In this document: piece by piece, positions 1 through 5,580 of the stretch
Layout: each line of letters begins with the position of its first letter
How positions within the stretch are numbered: position 1 is the stretch's first letter
Assembly (NCBI GenBank): GCA_913057885.1
Contig: CAJXOI010000035.1
Location: 1 to 7,521 of the forward strand
Direction of reading: 5' to 3'
Length of the DNA: 7,521 bases
From: an uncultured Micavibrio sp.
Lineage (GTDB): Bacteria > Pseudomonadota > Alphaproteobacteria > Micavibrionales > UBA1664
The notes under the pieces: model-generated
What the model saw: only the letters and a program-made list of their open reading frames with translations
Databases searched by the model: none
Told to the model about the DNA's origin: nothing
Translations under genes and position numbers: made by a program

Positions 1-387
1 CACACCTGTATTTTTGAGGTGGGCTTCCGCCGCTTTGGCAATCGAGCGGGGGCAACGGTTATAAGGTTCTTTAGTTTCAGGGTCGCACACATCACAAAAG
101 ACAATCATTGTCGGTTGTGCCGTGAAGGGGTCGAGGCATATACGCGAAAGGTCCGGCAATAATAACATGTCCGATTGATGAATCTCTTGCCATCCAGCAA
201 TCGATGACCCGTCAAAATAGAATCCATCCTCGAAAAAATCTTTATCCAAAAAGGATAGGGCATATGTTGTATGCTGTAGCTTTCCACGGTTATCGGAAAA
301 GACGAAATCAACAAATTCAATCTCGTTTGTGTTACAGATTTTGAGAAAGTCAGCCCCGTTTTTTGCGGATGTAATGGCGTCGGTCAT
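1..387 (-). CDS. glnA: Glutamine synthetase type I, N-terminal part (3' end outside window)
   Basis: This gene catalyses ATP-dependent condensation of glutamate and ammonia to glutamine, the main ammonium assimilation step in the cytoplasm. Only the first 129 codons are in the window; the frame is open to position 1. The beta-Grasp N-terminal region is recognisable: EFVDFVFSDNRGKLQH at about residues 24-39, and the glutamine synthetase signature around residues 58-73 (FDGSSIAGW, then QSD eight residues after DGSS). This is followed by LDPFTAQPTMIVFCDV and the PRSIAKAAEAHL helix typical of the bacterial dodecameric enzyme. The ATG start is supported by AAGGAG at 398-403, ten bases upstream. 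In many alphaproteobacteria glnB lies directly before glnA; here the upstream gene is a SOUL protein 107 bp away. Whether the adenylylation tyrosine is present cannot be seen, because it lies in the missing C-terminal part. Confidence 0.95.
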   Translation of the reverse strand, partial: MTDAITSAKNGADFLKICNTNEIEFVDFVFSDNRGKLQHTTYALSFLDKDFFEDGFYFDGSSIAGWQEIHQSDMLLLPDLSRICLDPFTAQPTMIVFCDVCDPETKEPYNRCPRSIAKAAEAHLKNTGV

Positions 388-425
388 GATATGGATACTC
401 CTTGTTTACAGCCTCTAACTTAAAA

Positions 426-458
426 GCAATGGCAATATTCGCAATATCGCGATGCAAT
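426..458. repeat. Four GCAAT repeats upstream of glnA
   Basis: On the plus strand GCAAT occurs at 426-430, 432-436, 441-445 and 454-458. The last two flank an ATCGCGAT palindrome at 446-453. The cluster sits 39-71 bp upstream of the glnA start (ATTGC in the direction of glnA transcription), so it may be a regulator-binding region. No known operator (for example an NtrC site) matches, and the function is inferred from position only. Confidence 0.35.
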
Positions 459-476
459 AAAGTGGGAATCTATGCA

Positions 477-499
477 CAAAAAATAGTTTTAATCCTATT
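477..499 (-). terminator. Weak possible terminator at the end of the SOUL gene
   Basis: In the minus direction, AATAG (containing the stop codon) can pair with CTATT about eight bases later, followed immediately by a run of T. The stem is only five AT-rich pairs, so intrinsic termination would be inefficient. It is offered as a weak candidate that would separate the SOUL gene from glnA. Confidence 0.2.
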
Positions 500-1109
500 G
501 AAGGGGAAACAAAATTTCGTTTCGGCGTAAAAACCAAGGCACCCATGGCGCATCGAAAAAGGCGTAAAGCGGTGTGTCCTCGTGGGCAATGTCATTAGTT
601 TGAAGGTAATCACGCAATTCCTGTTCATGTTCGTCAAGGTTGTTGTCCGTTCTAAAGCCTGAAAATTGAATAGCGGCCATTTTACGCTCAGGTACACGCC
701 GAATGGTCACGTCCTCATTTTTTGGCTTCGGTGCGTTCTCATACGTCATGTCGTTCGGCATATAAAAGGCAACTGACCATGTGTTGCCATCGTTATTAGT
801 CTGTGTTTGAGAGACAGGCGTTGTCATGGCAATTTTTTGGGATGCGGCGGATTGTTCCTGTGAAACAGGCGTCGTCATCGCGATGTTATTGCCGTCAATA
901 TAATTGAATAATGTGCGAAAGGCACGATTGATGGCTTCGTCTCGGTCGCCTTCCACCATAACCTCGGCCATAACCGTTTCGTCATAGTGGCGGATTTCAA
1001 TATCGCCGTCTTTTTCAATGACTGTATAGGATATTTCTTCTGCGGCCATAGCTGAACCCCCTGAAAATATAAAGACGAAAAATGCGATATATAATGCCTT
1101 GTAAACCAT
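495..1109 (-). CDS. SOUL family heme-binding-like protein, exported
   Basis: This 204-residue protein belongs to the SOUL/HBP family (heme- or tetrapyrrole-associated beta-barrel proteins; bacterial roles are poorly defined). Residues 1-22 form a signal peptide: a hydrophobic core (ALYIAFFVFIFSGG) ends in an AMA cleavage motif before AEE, so the mature protein is probably periplasmic. Family hallmarks are YTVIEKDGDIEIRHYDE near residues 28-44, the paired IAMTTPVSQ motifs at 76-84 and 93-101, the FYMP strand near 115-118, and the conserved C-terminal PWVPWFLRRNEI at 189-199. The length is typical for an exported bacterial SOUL protein. The paired motif is usual for the family, although here the two copies are identical. 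The start has no Shine-Dalgarno sequence, and TATAAT lies only five bases upstream, suggesting a leaderless or nearly leaderless mRNA. The chemoreceptor gene ends 42 bp upstream on the same strand. Heme binding itself cannot be judged from sequence. Confidence 0.9.
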   Translation of the reverse strand: MVYKALYIAFFVFIFSGGSAMAAEEISYTVIEKDGDIEIRHYDETVMAEVMVEGDRDEAINRAFRTLFNYIDGNNIAMTTPVSQEQSAASQKIAMTTPVSQTQTNNDGNTWSVAFYMPNDMTYENAPKPKNEDVTIRRVPERKMAAIQFSGFRTDNNLDEHEQELRDYLQTNDIAHEDTPLYAFFDAPWVPWFLRRNEILFPLQ

Positions 1110-1114
1110 GTGAC

Positions 1115-1120
1115 ATTATA
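1115..1120 (-). promoter_or_regulatory. TATAAT -10 box immediately upstream of the SOUL start
   Basis: On the minus strand a perfect TATAAT ends five bases before the ATG of the SOUL gene. A -10 box there would place the transcription start at or within a base or two of the ATG. No good -35 is visible: TGTTCA with an 18-bp spacer matches only partly. It could be a chance AT-rich word, with the gene instead read through from the receptor gene. Confidence 0.35.
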
Positions 1121-1151
1121 TAGCGCATTCCCGCACTTTGAACAGGGAGGA

Positions 1152-3413
1152 TTAACTATCCCTGAATTTTTGCATTTTTTCTTGTAGTGAGTTGGCTTGG
1201 GTCGCAAGTTCCTGAGCCGTTTCAAGAACTTGTTTTGAAGAATTACCCGTTTCATCGGCGGCGTCACTGACAGAGGTAATTTTTTCAGTAACTTCACGGG
1301 TTCCAATTGCGGCCTGTTCAACACTGCGTGCAATTTCCTGTGTCGCACTGTTTTGCTCCTCAACGGCAGACGCAACAGACGTTGCCACATCAGACAATTT
1401 ATTCACACTTTCTGAGATGCCGGAAATGGATGTGACGGCATCGCCAGTGACACTTTGCATGTGTTGAATTTGTTTATTAATATCTTCGGTGGCCTTTGCT
1501 GTTTCATTGGCCAATGCCTTGACTTCGTTTGCAACAACGGCGAAACCCTTACCGGCATCGCCTGCGCGCGCGGCCTCAATCGTAGCATTCAATGCAAGAA
1601 GGTTCGTTTGTTCGGCAATGTCGTTGATCAAATTCACCACGGCACCAATCTTGTCTGCAGCTTCCTTGAGCGATCCAACAGTTGCGTTCGTAGACGTTGC
1701 CTGCTCCTGACTGGATTGTGCAAGTCTGCTGGCCTCTTGCATTTGCTGGCTGATTTCCGTGATCGAGGCGTTCAATTCCTCGGCAGAAGAGGCCACAGTC
1801 GACACATTTGTCGAGGCTTCCTCTGCCGCAGCGGCAACTGCGGTTGATTGTGACTGCGTTTGTTGTGCCATGGATGACATGCTTTGAGCCGTGGCTTCCA
1901 GTTCAGTAACCGCACTTGTCACAACGCTGACAACATTCGTCACATCCTCGGTAATGGCTTCTTTTGCGGTAATAATATCCCATGTTAACATTGCCCCGAC
2001 ATAGTTATCTTGCTTGTCGCGGATTGCGGAAATAAGGAGAGCCATTTTCTCAGGTCCAACTTGAATTTTTGCCCGGTGCGGCAGGTTGTCTGGATTGGCC
2101 AGCATGCGGCGTTGATGCTCCGGATCCTTGTGGAAAATATCAATCGATTGCCCAAGAATTTCCGTAGCCTTTACAGGCAGATGATCTTCCAAGGTAGAAA
2201 GTGTGTTAATAGAAGTGTTGTTGATATAATTCACCTTTAAATTATCGCGCACATCAACCGTCATAACATTGGTCGGCATATCATCGACCATTTGCTTCAA
2301 AAGGAACGATTTTTCTGCGTCATCTTTTAATTGGGCGATTGATTTTGCCATGTCGCCAATCTCATCACCACGTTCTGTTCCTGTGACTTCAACTGTAAAA
2401 TCTCCCTGGCGCAGTCGATTCATAATGTTGGTCACATTCGATAAGGCACCAACGATCAGGCGTGCCATGAACAAGGCCACAATAACAGCCAGAATAGGAA
2501 TTATTATACCGGCGGCAACTGTGGACGTCTTAACACTCGTAATTGTCGACGCCGCAACAGGGCCAAGAGTGTTTTGTTTGGTCTCGTTATCCTCAAATAA
2601 CCCAACATAGGCGTTTAAAATAACGGGTCCTAAACGATCCATCGCGGCATAATGGGTGTTTCTTGATGTGATTGTGTCAATAACCTGCCTAAATGTGTTT
2701 TTGTACAGATTTAAACCATCTACAACCTGAGACGCCAACTGCCTGCGTGTTGGGTTCTGAAGCTCGGCAACCATTTCATCCATCTGCGCAAGGGCTTGAT
2801 TTATCTCAGAAAGAGCGCGTTCGGCGTCTTTTTCCTGATTGCGAAGTAAAAAATCACGGCCATAATAACGCCCTAATAACAAATGTTGTTGAACAATACC
2901 GGCGTAATAGGCGGCTATGGGATCATTGTCGCGATAGGCCGTTTCCATGATTTGTGTAATTTTTTTACGTGTGGCCGGGCCAACTTTGTCCATAGTGGCG
3001 ACCAAGCGATCTCTCTGGGCCTGATATTCTATGGCAGATTGAAAATTATTTTGATATTCGCTGACCTGGGATTTAAGCGAATATAATTTTTCTTTATGTT
3101 CCTGGTCAACGACAATTTCATCAATGCCTTGTTCAGTTTCTATCAATTTGGCAATACTGTTGGTCACGGCATCGCGATTTTCTTCGGTTGGCATCAATCT
3201 GAATTTAAAGACATTACGTCGCGCATCCCCTAAATATTGCGACATATCGGCAAGCAGAAGACTTTCTCGCGCTGTGCCTCTATATTCACTGAAAACATTG
3301 CCAAGCTTGAGCATGCTAAAGAATGAAAATACGCTGAGGCATAAAACAAGCAGTATAATTGCGGCATAAGACCCGATCAGTTTATGCGACATTTTAATAT
3401 CATTAAAATTCAT
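1152..3413 (-). CDS. Methyl-accepting chemotaxis protein with HBM-like sensor, HAMP and PAS domains
   Basis: This 753-residue inner-membrane chemoreceptor signals through CheW/CheA to the flagellar motor. Domains in order: TM1 at about 13-35; a roughly 260-residue periplasmic helical sensor region (36-295); TM2 at about 296-318; HAMP at about 319-370 (NVTNIMNRLRQGDFT, then GDEIGDMAKSIAQLKDD); a PAS-like domain at about 373-480 (MVDDMPTNVMTVDV, YINNTS, YVGAMLTWDIT); and the coiled-coil signalling domain at about 490-750. The CheA/CheW-binding hairpin tip is canonical (IAEQTNLLALNATIEAARAGDAGKGFAVVANEV, in two parts, 599-631). The sensor carries MDKVGP (141), MDRLGP (258) and QNTLGP (280), a pattern reminiscent of helical bimodular (HBM) domains; some HBM receptors bind organic acids. 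The ligand here is unknown. There is no C-terminal CheR/CheB tethering pentapeptide. The ATG start is supported by GGGGA at 3422-3426, eight bases upstream. It may be co-transcribed with the SOUL gene 42 bp downstream. Confidence 0.96.
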   Translation of the reverse strand: MNFNDIKMSHKLIGSYAAIILLVLCLSVFSFFSMLKLGNVFSEYRGTARESLLLADMSQYLGDARRNVFKFRLMPTEENRDAVTNSIAKLIETEQGIDEIVVDQEHKEKLYSLKSQVSEYQNNFQSAIEYQAQRDRLVATMDKVGPATRKKITQIMETAYRDNDPIAAYYAGIVQQHLLLGRYYGRDFLLRNQEKDAERALSEINQALAQMDEMVAELQNPTRRQLASQVVDGLNLYKNTFRQVIDTITSRNTHYAAMDRLGPVILNAYVGLFEDNETKQNTLGPVAASTITSVKTSTVAAGIIIPILAVIVALFMARLIVGALSNVTNIMNRLRQGDFTVEVTGTERGDEIGDMAKSIAQLKDDAEKSFLLKQMVDDMPTNVMTVDVRDNLKVNYINNTSINTLSTLEDHLPVKATEILGQSIDIFHKDPEHQRRMLANPDNLPHRAKIQVGPEKMALLISAIRDKQDNYVGAMLTWDIITAKEAITEDVTNVVSVVTSAVTELEATAQSMSSMAQQTQSQSTAVAAAAEEASTNVSTVASSAEELNASITEISQQMQEASRLAQSSQEQATSTNATVGSLKEAADKIGAVVNLINDIAEQTNLLALNATIEAARAGDAGKGFAVVANEVKALANETAKATEDINKQIQHMQSVTGDAVTSISGISESVNKLSDVATSVASAVEEQNSATQEIARSVEQAAIGTREVTEKITSVSDAADETGNSSKQVLETAQELATQANSLQEKMQKFRDS

Positions 3414-3811
3414 GATTGACTTCCCCTTTAATAAAAAATATCGGGGTTCAGTTTATAATGAAATTGTGTAATGCCAAATTAAATATTTGTAATATTACAT
3501 TTGTAGGCACGCAATTATATGTTGTTGGTAATGCGGTGGTGCACCGTAGTTGACTAAAATAAACTTTTGCTCCGCCGTAAGTTATTGTTTTTATTATTAA
3601 ATCATCGCACAGCGGATTTTAGAGCTGTCCAAAACTAAGCCTATTTTCGCCCCTATTTCAAGAGGTCTTTTGAAACTGAAAGCTTTACCCCTTGAAAATC
3701 AACACCTTACAAAATGCCTCTGCATAGTTTACTTGTCAAAACTTTTCTCTAAGGCCTAATTCAGTTTTAAATTTATTGATTTTCATAATAGGGCATGTTA
3801 CTCATTGCGTC
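3414..3811. other. Divergent intergenic region between the chemoreceptor and sulfotransferase-like genes
   Basis: This AT-rich gap must hold the promoters of both flanking genes. It contains a 12-bp palindrome (3488-3499) and a small hairpin-capable CGGTG/CACCG pair (3534-3546, enclosing GGTGCACC). No convincing -35/-10 pair, FliA box or sigma-54 site could be assigned for either gene. No ORF with a credible start and ribosome binding site was seen. Confidence 0.6.
3488..3499. promoter_or_regulatory. Palindrome TGTAATATTACA, candidate operator
   Basis: A perfect 12-bp dyad lies about 75-86 bp upstream of the chemoreceptor start. The position and symmetry suit a dimeric transcription factor, but no named regulator consensus fits exactly. 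The high AT content makes chance palindromes more likely. Confidence 0.3.
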
Positions 3812-4882
3812 ATGTCAGCAAAAGAACCTATTTTCATTCACTGCTTTCCCCGTGTCGGCTCGACATGGTTTGGCTCCAAATTTATGGAGAAACTAGGGGA
3901 TTCTTACTTTTATGAGCCAATGCATGAAATCATGATCGACGGAACCCAAGAGGACGCAGATCAAGAATTTGACCGCTTAAGACAAGGCAAAAGCCTACGA
4001 CACCCTTCTGGTATTCCTCCCTATTTTCACAATTATCCATTTTCAAAGGAAGGTGGCGTTCCGGGTTTCTTACAAAGATTTTGTTACGAGAATTATGTGC
4101 TGCCCCCCGAACAGGAAGATCCTGAATTTAAGGCGTACTGGGCAAGCCTCATAGAATATGCACGGACATTAGGCGATCAGCCAGGTTTTAAAGACACGCA
4201 AAGCGCGCTGCGGCAAGGCTGGATGAAGGCAAATTTTGGCGGTGTGCATATTTACTTGGTCCAACACCCAAGGTTAACAGATAAATCTTATCATTCCTTC
4301 AGAGGTTTCAATAATCGCTATATCAGGGAATTTGCTCTTACGATCGGTAAAAATAAAAATCATCCGGCTTTCTCGGAAATCTTCAAATGGGCAGCCATTG
4401 AACCGCCACCGGAAGCACAAAGTTACGAGCAAGATATTAAACATTATTCACGTTTGTTTTCTGCCCCAATGGAAAAAAGAGATCCAAAATTTACACGCCA
4501 GTACCATTATAACGCCTTTTGCTTTTTCTGGATGATGGGATTGGCCCATGCCAGCCGCTATGCCGATATTATCGTTGACATGGAAGCTTTGCATGACGAT
4601 GACAAAAGACAAGAAATTGAGAGACAAATTAAAGAAAAAACAAGGCTGGATATCGATTTATCTGATTACAAGCCAAAAATCCCAAAGAAAACCATTGGCG
4701 AAGAGAATTTCCAACTCTCTGGAGATATAGCTACAATCATTGCAAGAGCGCTTCCCCACGTAAATCCTGATTGGGAACGTATTCAGGGCTTTCCGCTGAG
4801 TAAAACGACAACACAAGCAGTAGAAAGTTTTGCGAGGAGAGAAAAAATACAGCCTGACCTATTTGCTAAACTACCAAGCTGA
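3812..4882 (+). CDS. Putative P-loop sulfotransferase-like protein
   Basis: The 356-residue product begins with a short beta strand and a 5'-phosphosulfate-binding-like loop, PIFIHCFPRVGSTWFGS at residues 6-22, where PRxGSTW is the hallmark of PAPS-dependent sulfotransferases. A second block, HIYLVQHPRLTDKSYHSF at 146-163, sits where the 3'-phosphate-binding Arg and Ser of sulfotransferases usually lie, although QHPR replaces the usual R-[DN]-P-R. An acidic helix follows at about 255-280, and the C-terminus is soluble. There is no signal peptide or membrane segment. It would transfer sulfate from PAPS to an unknown acceptor, perhaps a glycan or lipid; the substrate cannot be read. The start is uncertain. 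ATG at 3812 places the P-loop near the N-terminus as usual, while an in-frame TTG at 3776 would add 12 residues; neither has a good Shine-Dalgarno. A divergent P-loop protein of another function remains possible. Confidence 0.72.
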   Translation: MSAKEPIFIHCFPRVGSTWFGSKFMEKLGDSYFYEPMHEIMIDGTQEDADQEFDRLRQGKSLRHPSGIPPYFHNYPFSKEGGVPGFLQRFCYENYVLPPEQEDPEFKAYWASLIEYARTLGDQPGFKDTQSALRQGWMKANFGGVHIYLVQHPRLTDKSYHSFRGFNNRYIREFALTIGKNKNHPAFSEIFKWAAIEPPPEAQSYEQDIKHYSRLFSAPMEKRDPKFTRQYHYNAFCFFWMMGLAHASRYADIIVDMEALHDDDKRQEIERQIKEKTRLDIDLSDYKPKIPKKTIGEENFQLSGDIATIIARALPHVNPDWERIQGFPLSKTTTQAVESFARREKIQPDLFAKLPS

Positions 4883-4898
4883 CACTAATAATGCCCCA

Positions 4899-4947
4899 CC
4901 TCAAACGTCTCCATTTCTCCGCGAGGCGTAGGCTTCGTGATTTGAGG
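4899..4947. other. Compound stem-loop after the sulfotransferase-like gene
   Basis: An outer stem CCTCAAA (4899-4905) pairs with TTTGAGG (4941-4947). Inside it an eight-pair hairpin (4920-4927 with 4932-4939, two G-T wobbles) closes a GTAG loop. It begins 17 bases after the stop codon, so it may protect or end the mRNA. No T-tract follows on either strand, so it is not a classical intrinsic terminator. Confidence 0.4.
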
Positions 4948-4951
4948 GTTA

Positions 4952-4963
4952 TCAATTACTTAA
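4952..4963 (+). repeat. Left arm of 12-bp inverted repeat
   Basis: TCAATTACTTAA here is the exact reverse complement of the sequence at 5269-5280. The two arms bound a segment of 329 bp. No target-site duplication flanks the pair and no transposase is encoded inside. Confidence 0.5.
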
Positions 4964-4997
4964 GCATCGTGTTGCGCTTTTTGTTTCCGCCGAAAGG

Positions 4998-5023
4998 TGC
5001 GCGGATTTTTAGAAATCAACGCA
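4998..5023. other. Interrupted hairpin
   Basis: TGCG (4998-5001) pairs with CGCA (5020-5023). After a two-by-two internal loop, GATTT (5004-5008) pairs with AAATC (5013-5017) around a TTAG loop. It supports the idea that this gap encodes a folded RNA, but such hairpins also arise by chance. Confidence 0.3.
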
Positions 5024-5149
5024 TGGGTGCGGGTTCTCAACATTTTTAAGCCGTTCTTTCTCCAAGTCCACGCCCCTCTCCGGTCCTCGAGTCAGGGCAG
5101 ATTTTGGGGTGTTTTGTTGCGAAAAAATCGCCACTGTCGGAGGTTGTAA

Positions 5150-5239
5150 ATGTTGCGCACAGCCTACAATGAAATCAACAACTTAACCTGTGGAAAACAT
5201 GTGAAAAGCCTCACCCTCGAGGGTCATTTTTACCCATAA
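5150..5239 (+). CDS. Possible 29-residue small protein with a strong ribosome binding site
   Basis: ATG at 5150 is preceded by GGAGG at 5139-5143 with a six-base spacer, one of the best Shine-Dalgarno sites in the window. The peptide starts MLRTAYNEINNL and ends GHFYP. It has one Cys, no membrane segment and no recognised domain. Its 3' part includes the ACCCTCGAGGGT palindrome. It could be a real small protein, a leader peptide, or a chance ORF in a structured region. No function is proposed. Confidence 0.25.
   Translation: MLRTAYNEINNLTCGKHVKSLTLEGHFYP
5213..5224. other. Perfect palindrome ACCCTCGAGGGT
   Basis: This 12-bp dyad is followed on the plus strand by CATTTTT and on the minus strand, after eight bases, by TTTT. 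It might form a short four-pair hairpin and act as a weak terminator for either strand, including the tRNA transcript. It could equally be a protein-binding site. Confidence 0.25.
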
Positions 5240-5268
5240 TCCTGCTAAATTGTTTTCATATTTTATAG

Positions 5269-5280
5269 TTAAGTAATTGA
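5269..5280 (-). repeat. Right arm of 12-bp inverted repeat
   Basis: TTAAGTAATTGA is the exact inverted match of 4952-4963. It lies 31 bp from the 3' end of tRNA-Thr, a kind of location where mobile elements often settle. Confidence 0.5.
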
Positions 5281-5311
5281 AATTGATCAATAAAATTTAC
5301 AGATTTTGGAA

Positions 5312-5386
5312 TGGTGCTGCTGAGGAGAATTGAACTCCCGGCCTCACCCTTACCAAGGGTGCGCTCTACCACTGAGCTACAGCAGC
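5312..5386 (-). tRNA. tRNA-Thr (anticodon GGT)
   Basis: Read on the minus strand, the 75-nt sequence folds as a complete cloverleaf. The acceptor stem GCTGCTG pairs with CAGCAGC, followed by discriminator A and encoded CCA. The D arm is GCTC-AGTGGTA-GAGC. The anticodon stem CACCC/GGGTG encloses loop TTGGTAA, giving anticodon GGT, which reads ACC and ACU threonine codons. The T arm GGGAG-TTCAATT-CTCCT has one G-T wobble. It is transcribed toward the sulfotransferase-like gene, antisense to the surrounding genes. No duplicated 3' end (att site) is seen in the window. Confidence 0.97.
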
Positions 5387-5502
5387 TTTGATATACCTGA
5401 TTAGGCACAGCCATACTTTTAAGCGAACACAGCATAAAATCAATCTTTTTTTGTCCCTTGGCACGAGCAATAATGCCTCATATCCTCGATAAACTTTTGA
5501 AT

Positions 5503-5518
5503 TGGCACAATTATTGTA
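5503..5518 (+). promoter_or_regulatory. Sigma-54-like -24/-12 promoter upstream of the dioxygenase operon
   Basis: TGGCAC (5503-5508), five bases, then TTGTA (5514-5518) match the RpoN consensus TGGCAC-N5-TTGCW in spacing and in all but the C of the -12 GC. A transcript would start near 5529, about 50 bases before the ATG at 5581. A second TTGGCAC copy (5458-5464) lacks a -12 partner at the right distance. The imperfect -12 element leaves this a candidate only. Confidence 0.4.
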
Positions 5519-5567
5519 TGGTATCGTTGGATTAAAACTATTATTCTGTAACTGTACTATCTAATTT

Positions 5568-5572
5568 GGGGA
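5568..5572 (+). promoter_or_regulatory. Ribosome binding site GGGGA fixing the dioxygenase start
   Basis: GGGGA sits eight bases before ATG 5581. An in-frame TTG at 5566 overlaps this site and so could not use it, which favours the ATG as the true start. Confidence 0.6.
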
Positions 5573-5580
5573 AAAAGACG

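Larger units (their letters stand above)
4883..5311. other. Long gap without a confident gene, structured and repeat-bounded
   Basis: Between the sulfotransferase-like stop and tRNA-Thr lie over 400 bp without a confident gene. It holds a compound stem-loop (4899-4947), a hairpin (4998-5023), a 12-bp inverted repeat pair (4952-4963 with 5269-5280), three copies of TGTTGCG (4970, 5115, 5151), a perfect palindrome (5213-5224), and two mini-ORFs on opposite strands. The central part is visibly richer in GC than the AT-rich edges. It could be a small structured RNA, a relic of a miniature inverted-repeat element, or decayed sequence next to a tRNA. It does not resemble tmRNA, RNase P RNA or SRP RNA. 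Confidence 0.5.

Noticed and set aside
809..885. Duplicated IAMTTPVSQ motif in the SOUL gene as a recent internal duplication
   Set aside because: Two such motifs are a normal feature of SOUL proteins, and the codons differ between the copies.
1455..1847. Plus-strand open frame of 130 codons opposite the chemoreceptor
   Set aside because: It lies wholly antisense to the conserved signalling domain and its Cys/Arg-rich product shows no family features; it is a shadow of the real gene.
3435..3465. FliA (sigma-28)-like CCCGATAT with TAAA upstream of the chemoreceptor gene
   Set aside because: TAAA and the -10-like word are only about six bases apart instead of about fifteen, and no TAAA exists at the right distance.
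3450..3480. TTGGCAT upstream of the chemoreceptor as a sigma-54 -24 element
   Set aside because: No TTGC-like -12 element lies at the required spacing.
3776..3811. TTG start adding 12 residues to the sulfotransferase-like protein
   Set aside because: There is no ribosome binding site near the TTG, and the ATG at 3812 gives the usual short lead-in to the P-loop; not fully excluded.
4952..5280. tmRNA, RNase P RNA or SRP RNA in the gap
   Set aside because: None of the hallmark sequences (a tag peptide ending in Ala-Ala, the RNase P core, the SRP tetraloop region) can be seen on either strand.
5312..5386. tRNA-Thr as an integration site with an att duplication
   Set aside because: No second copy of the tRNA 3' end and no integrase gene is in the window.
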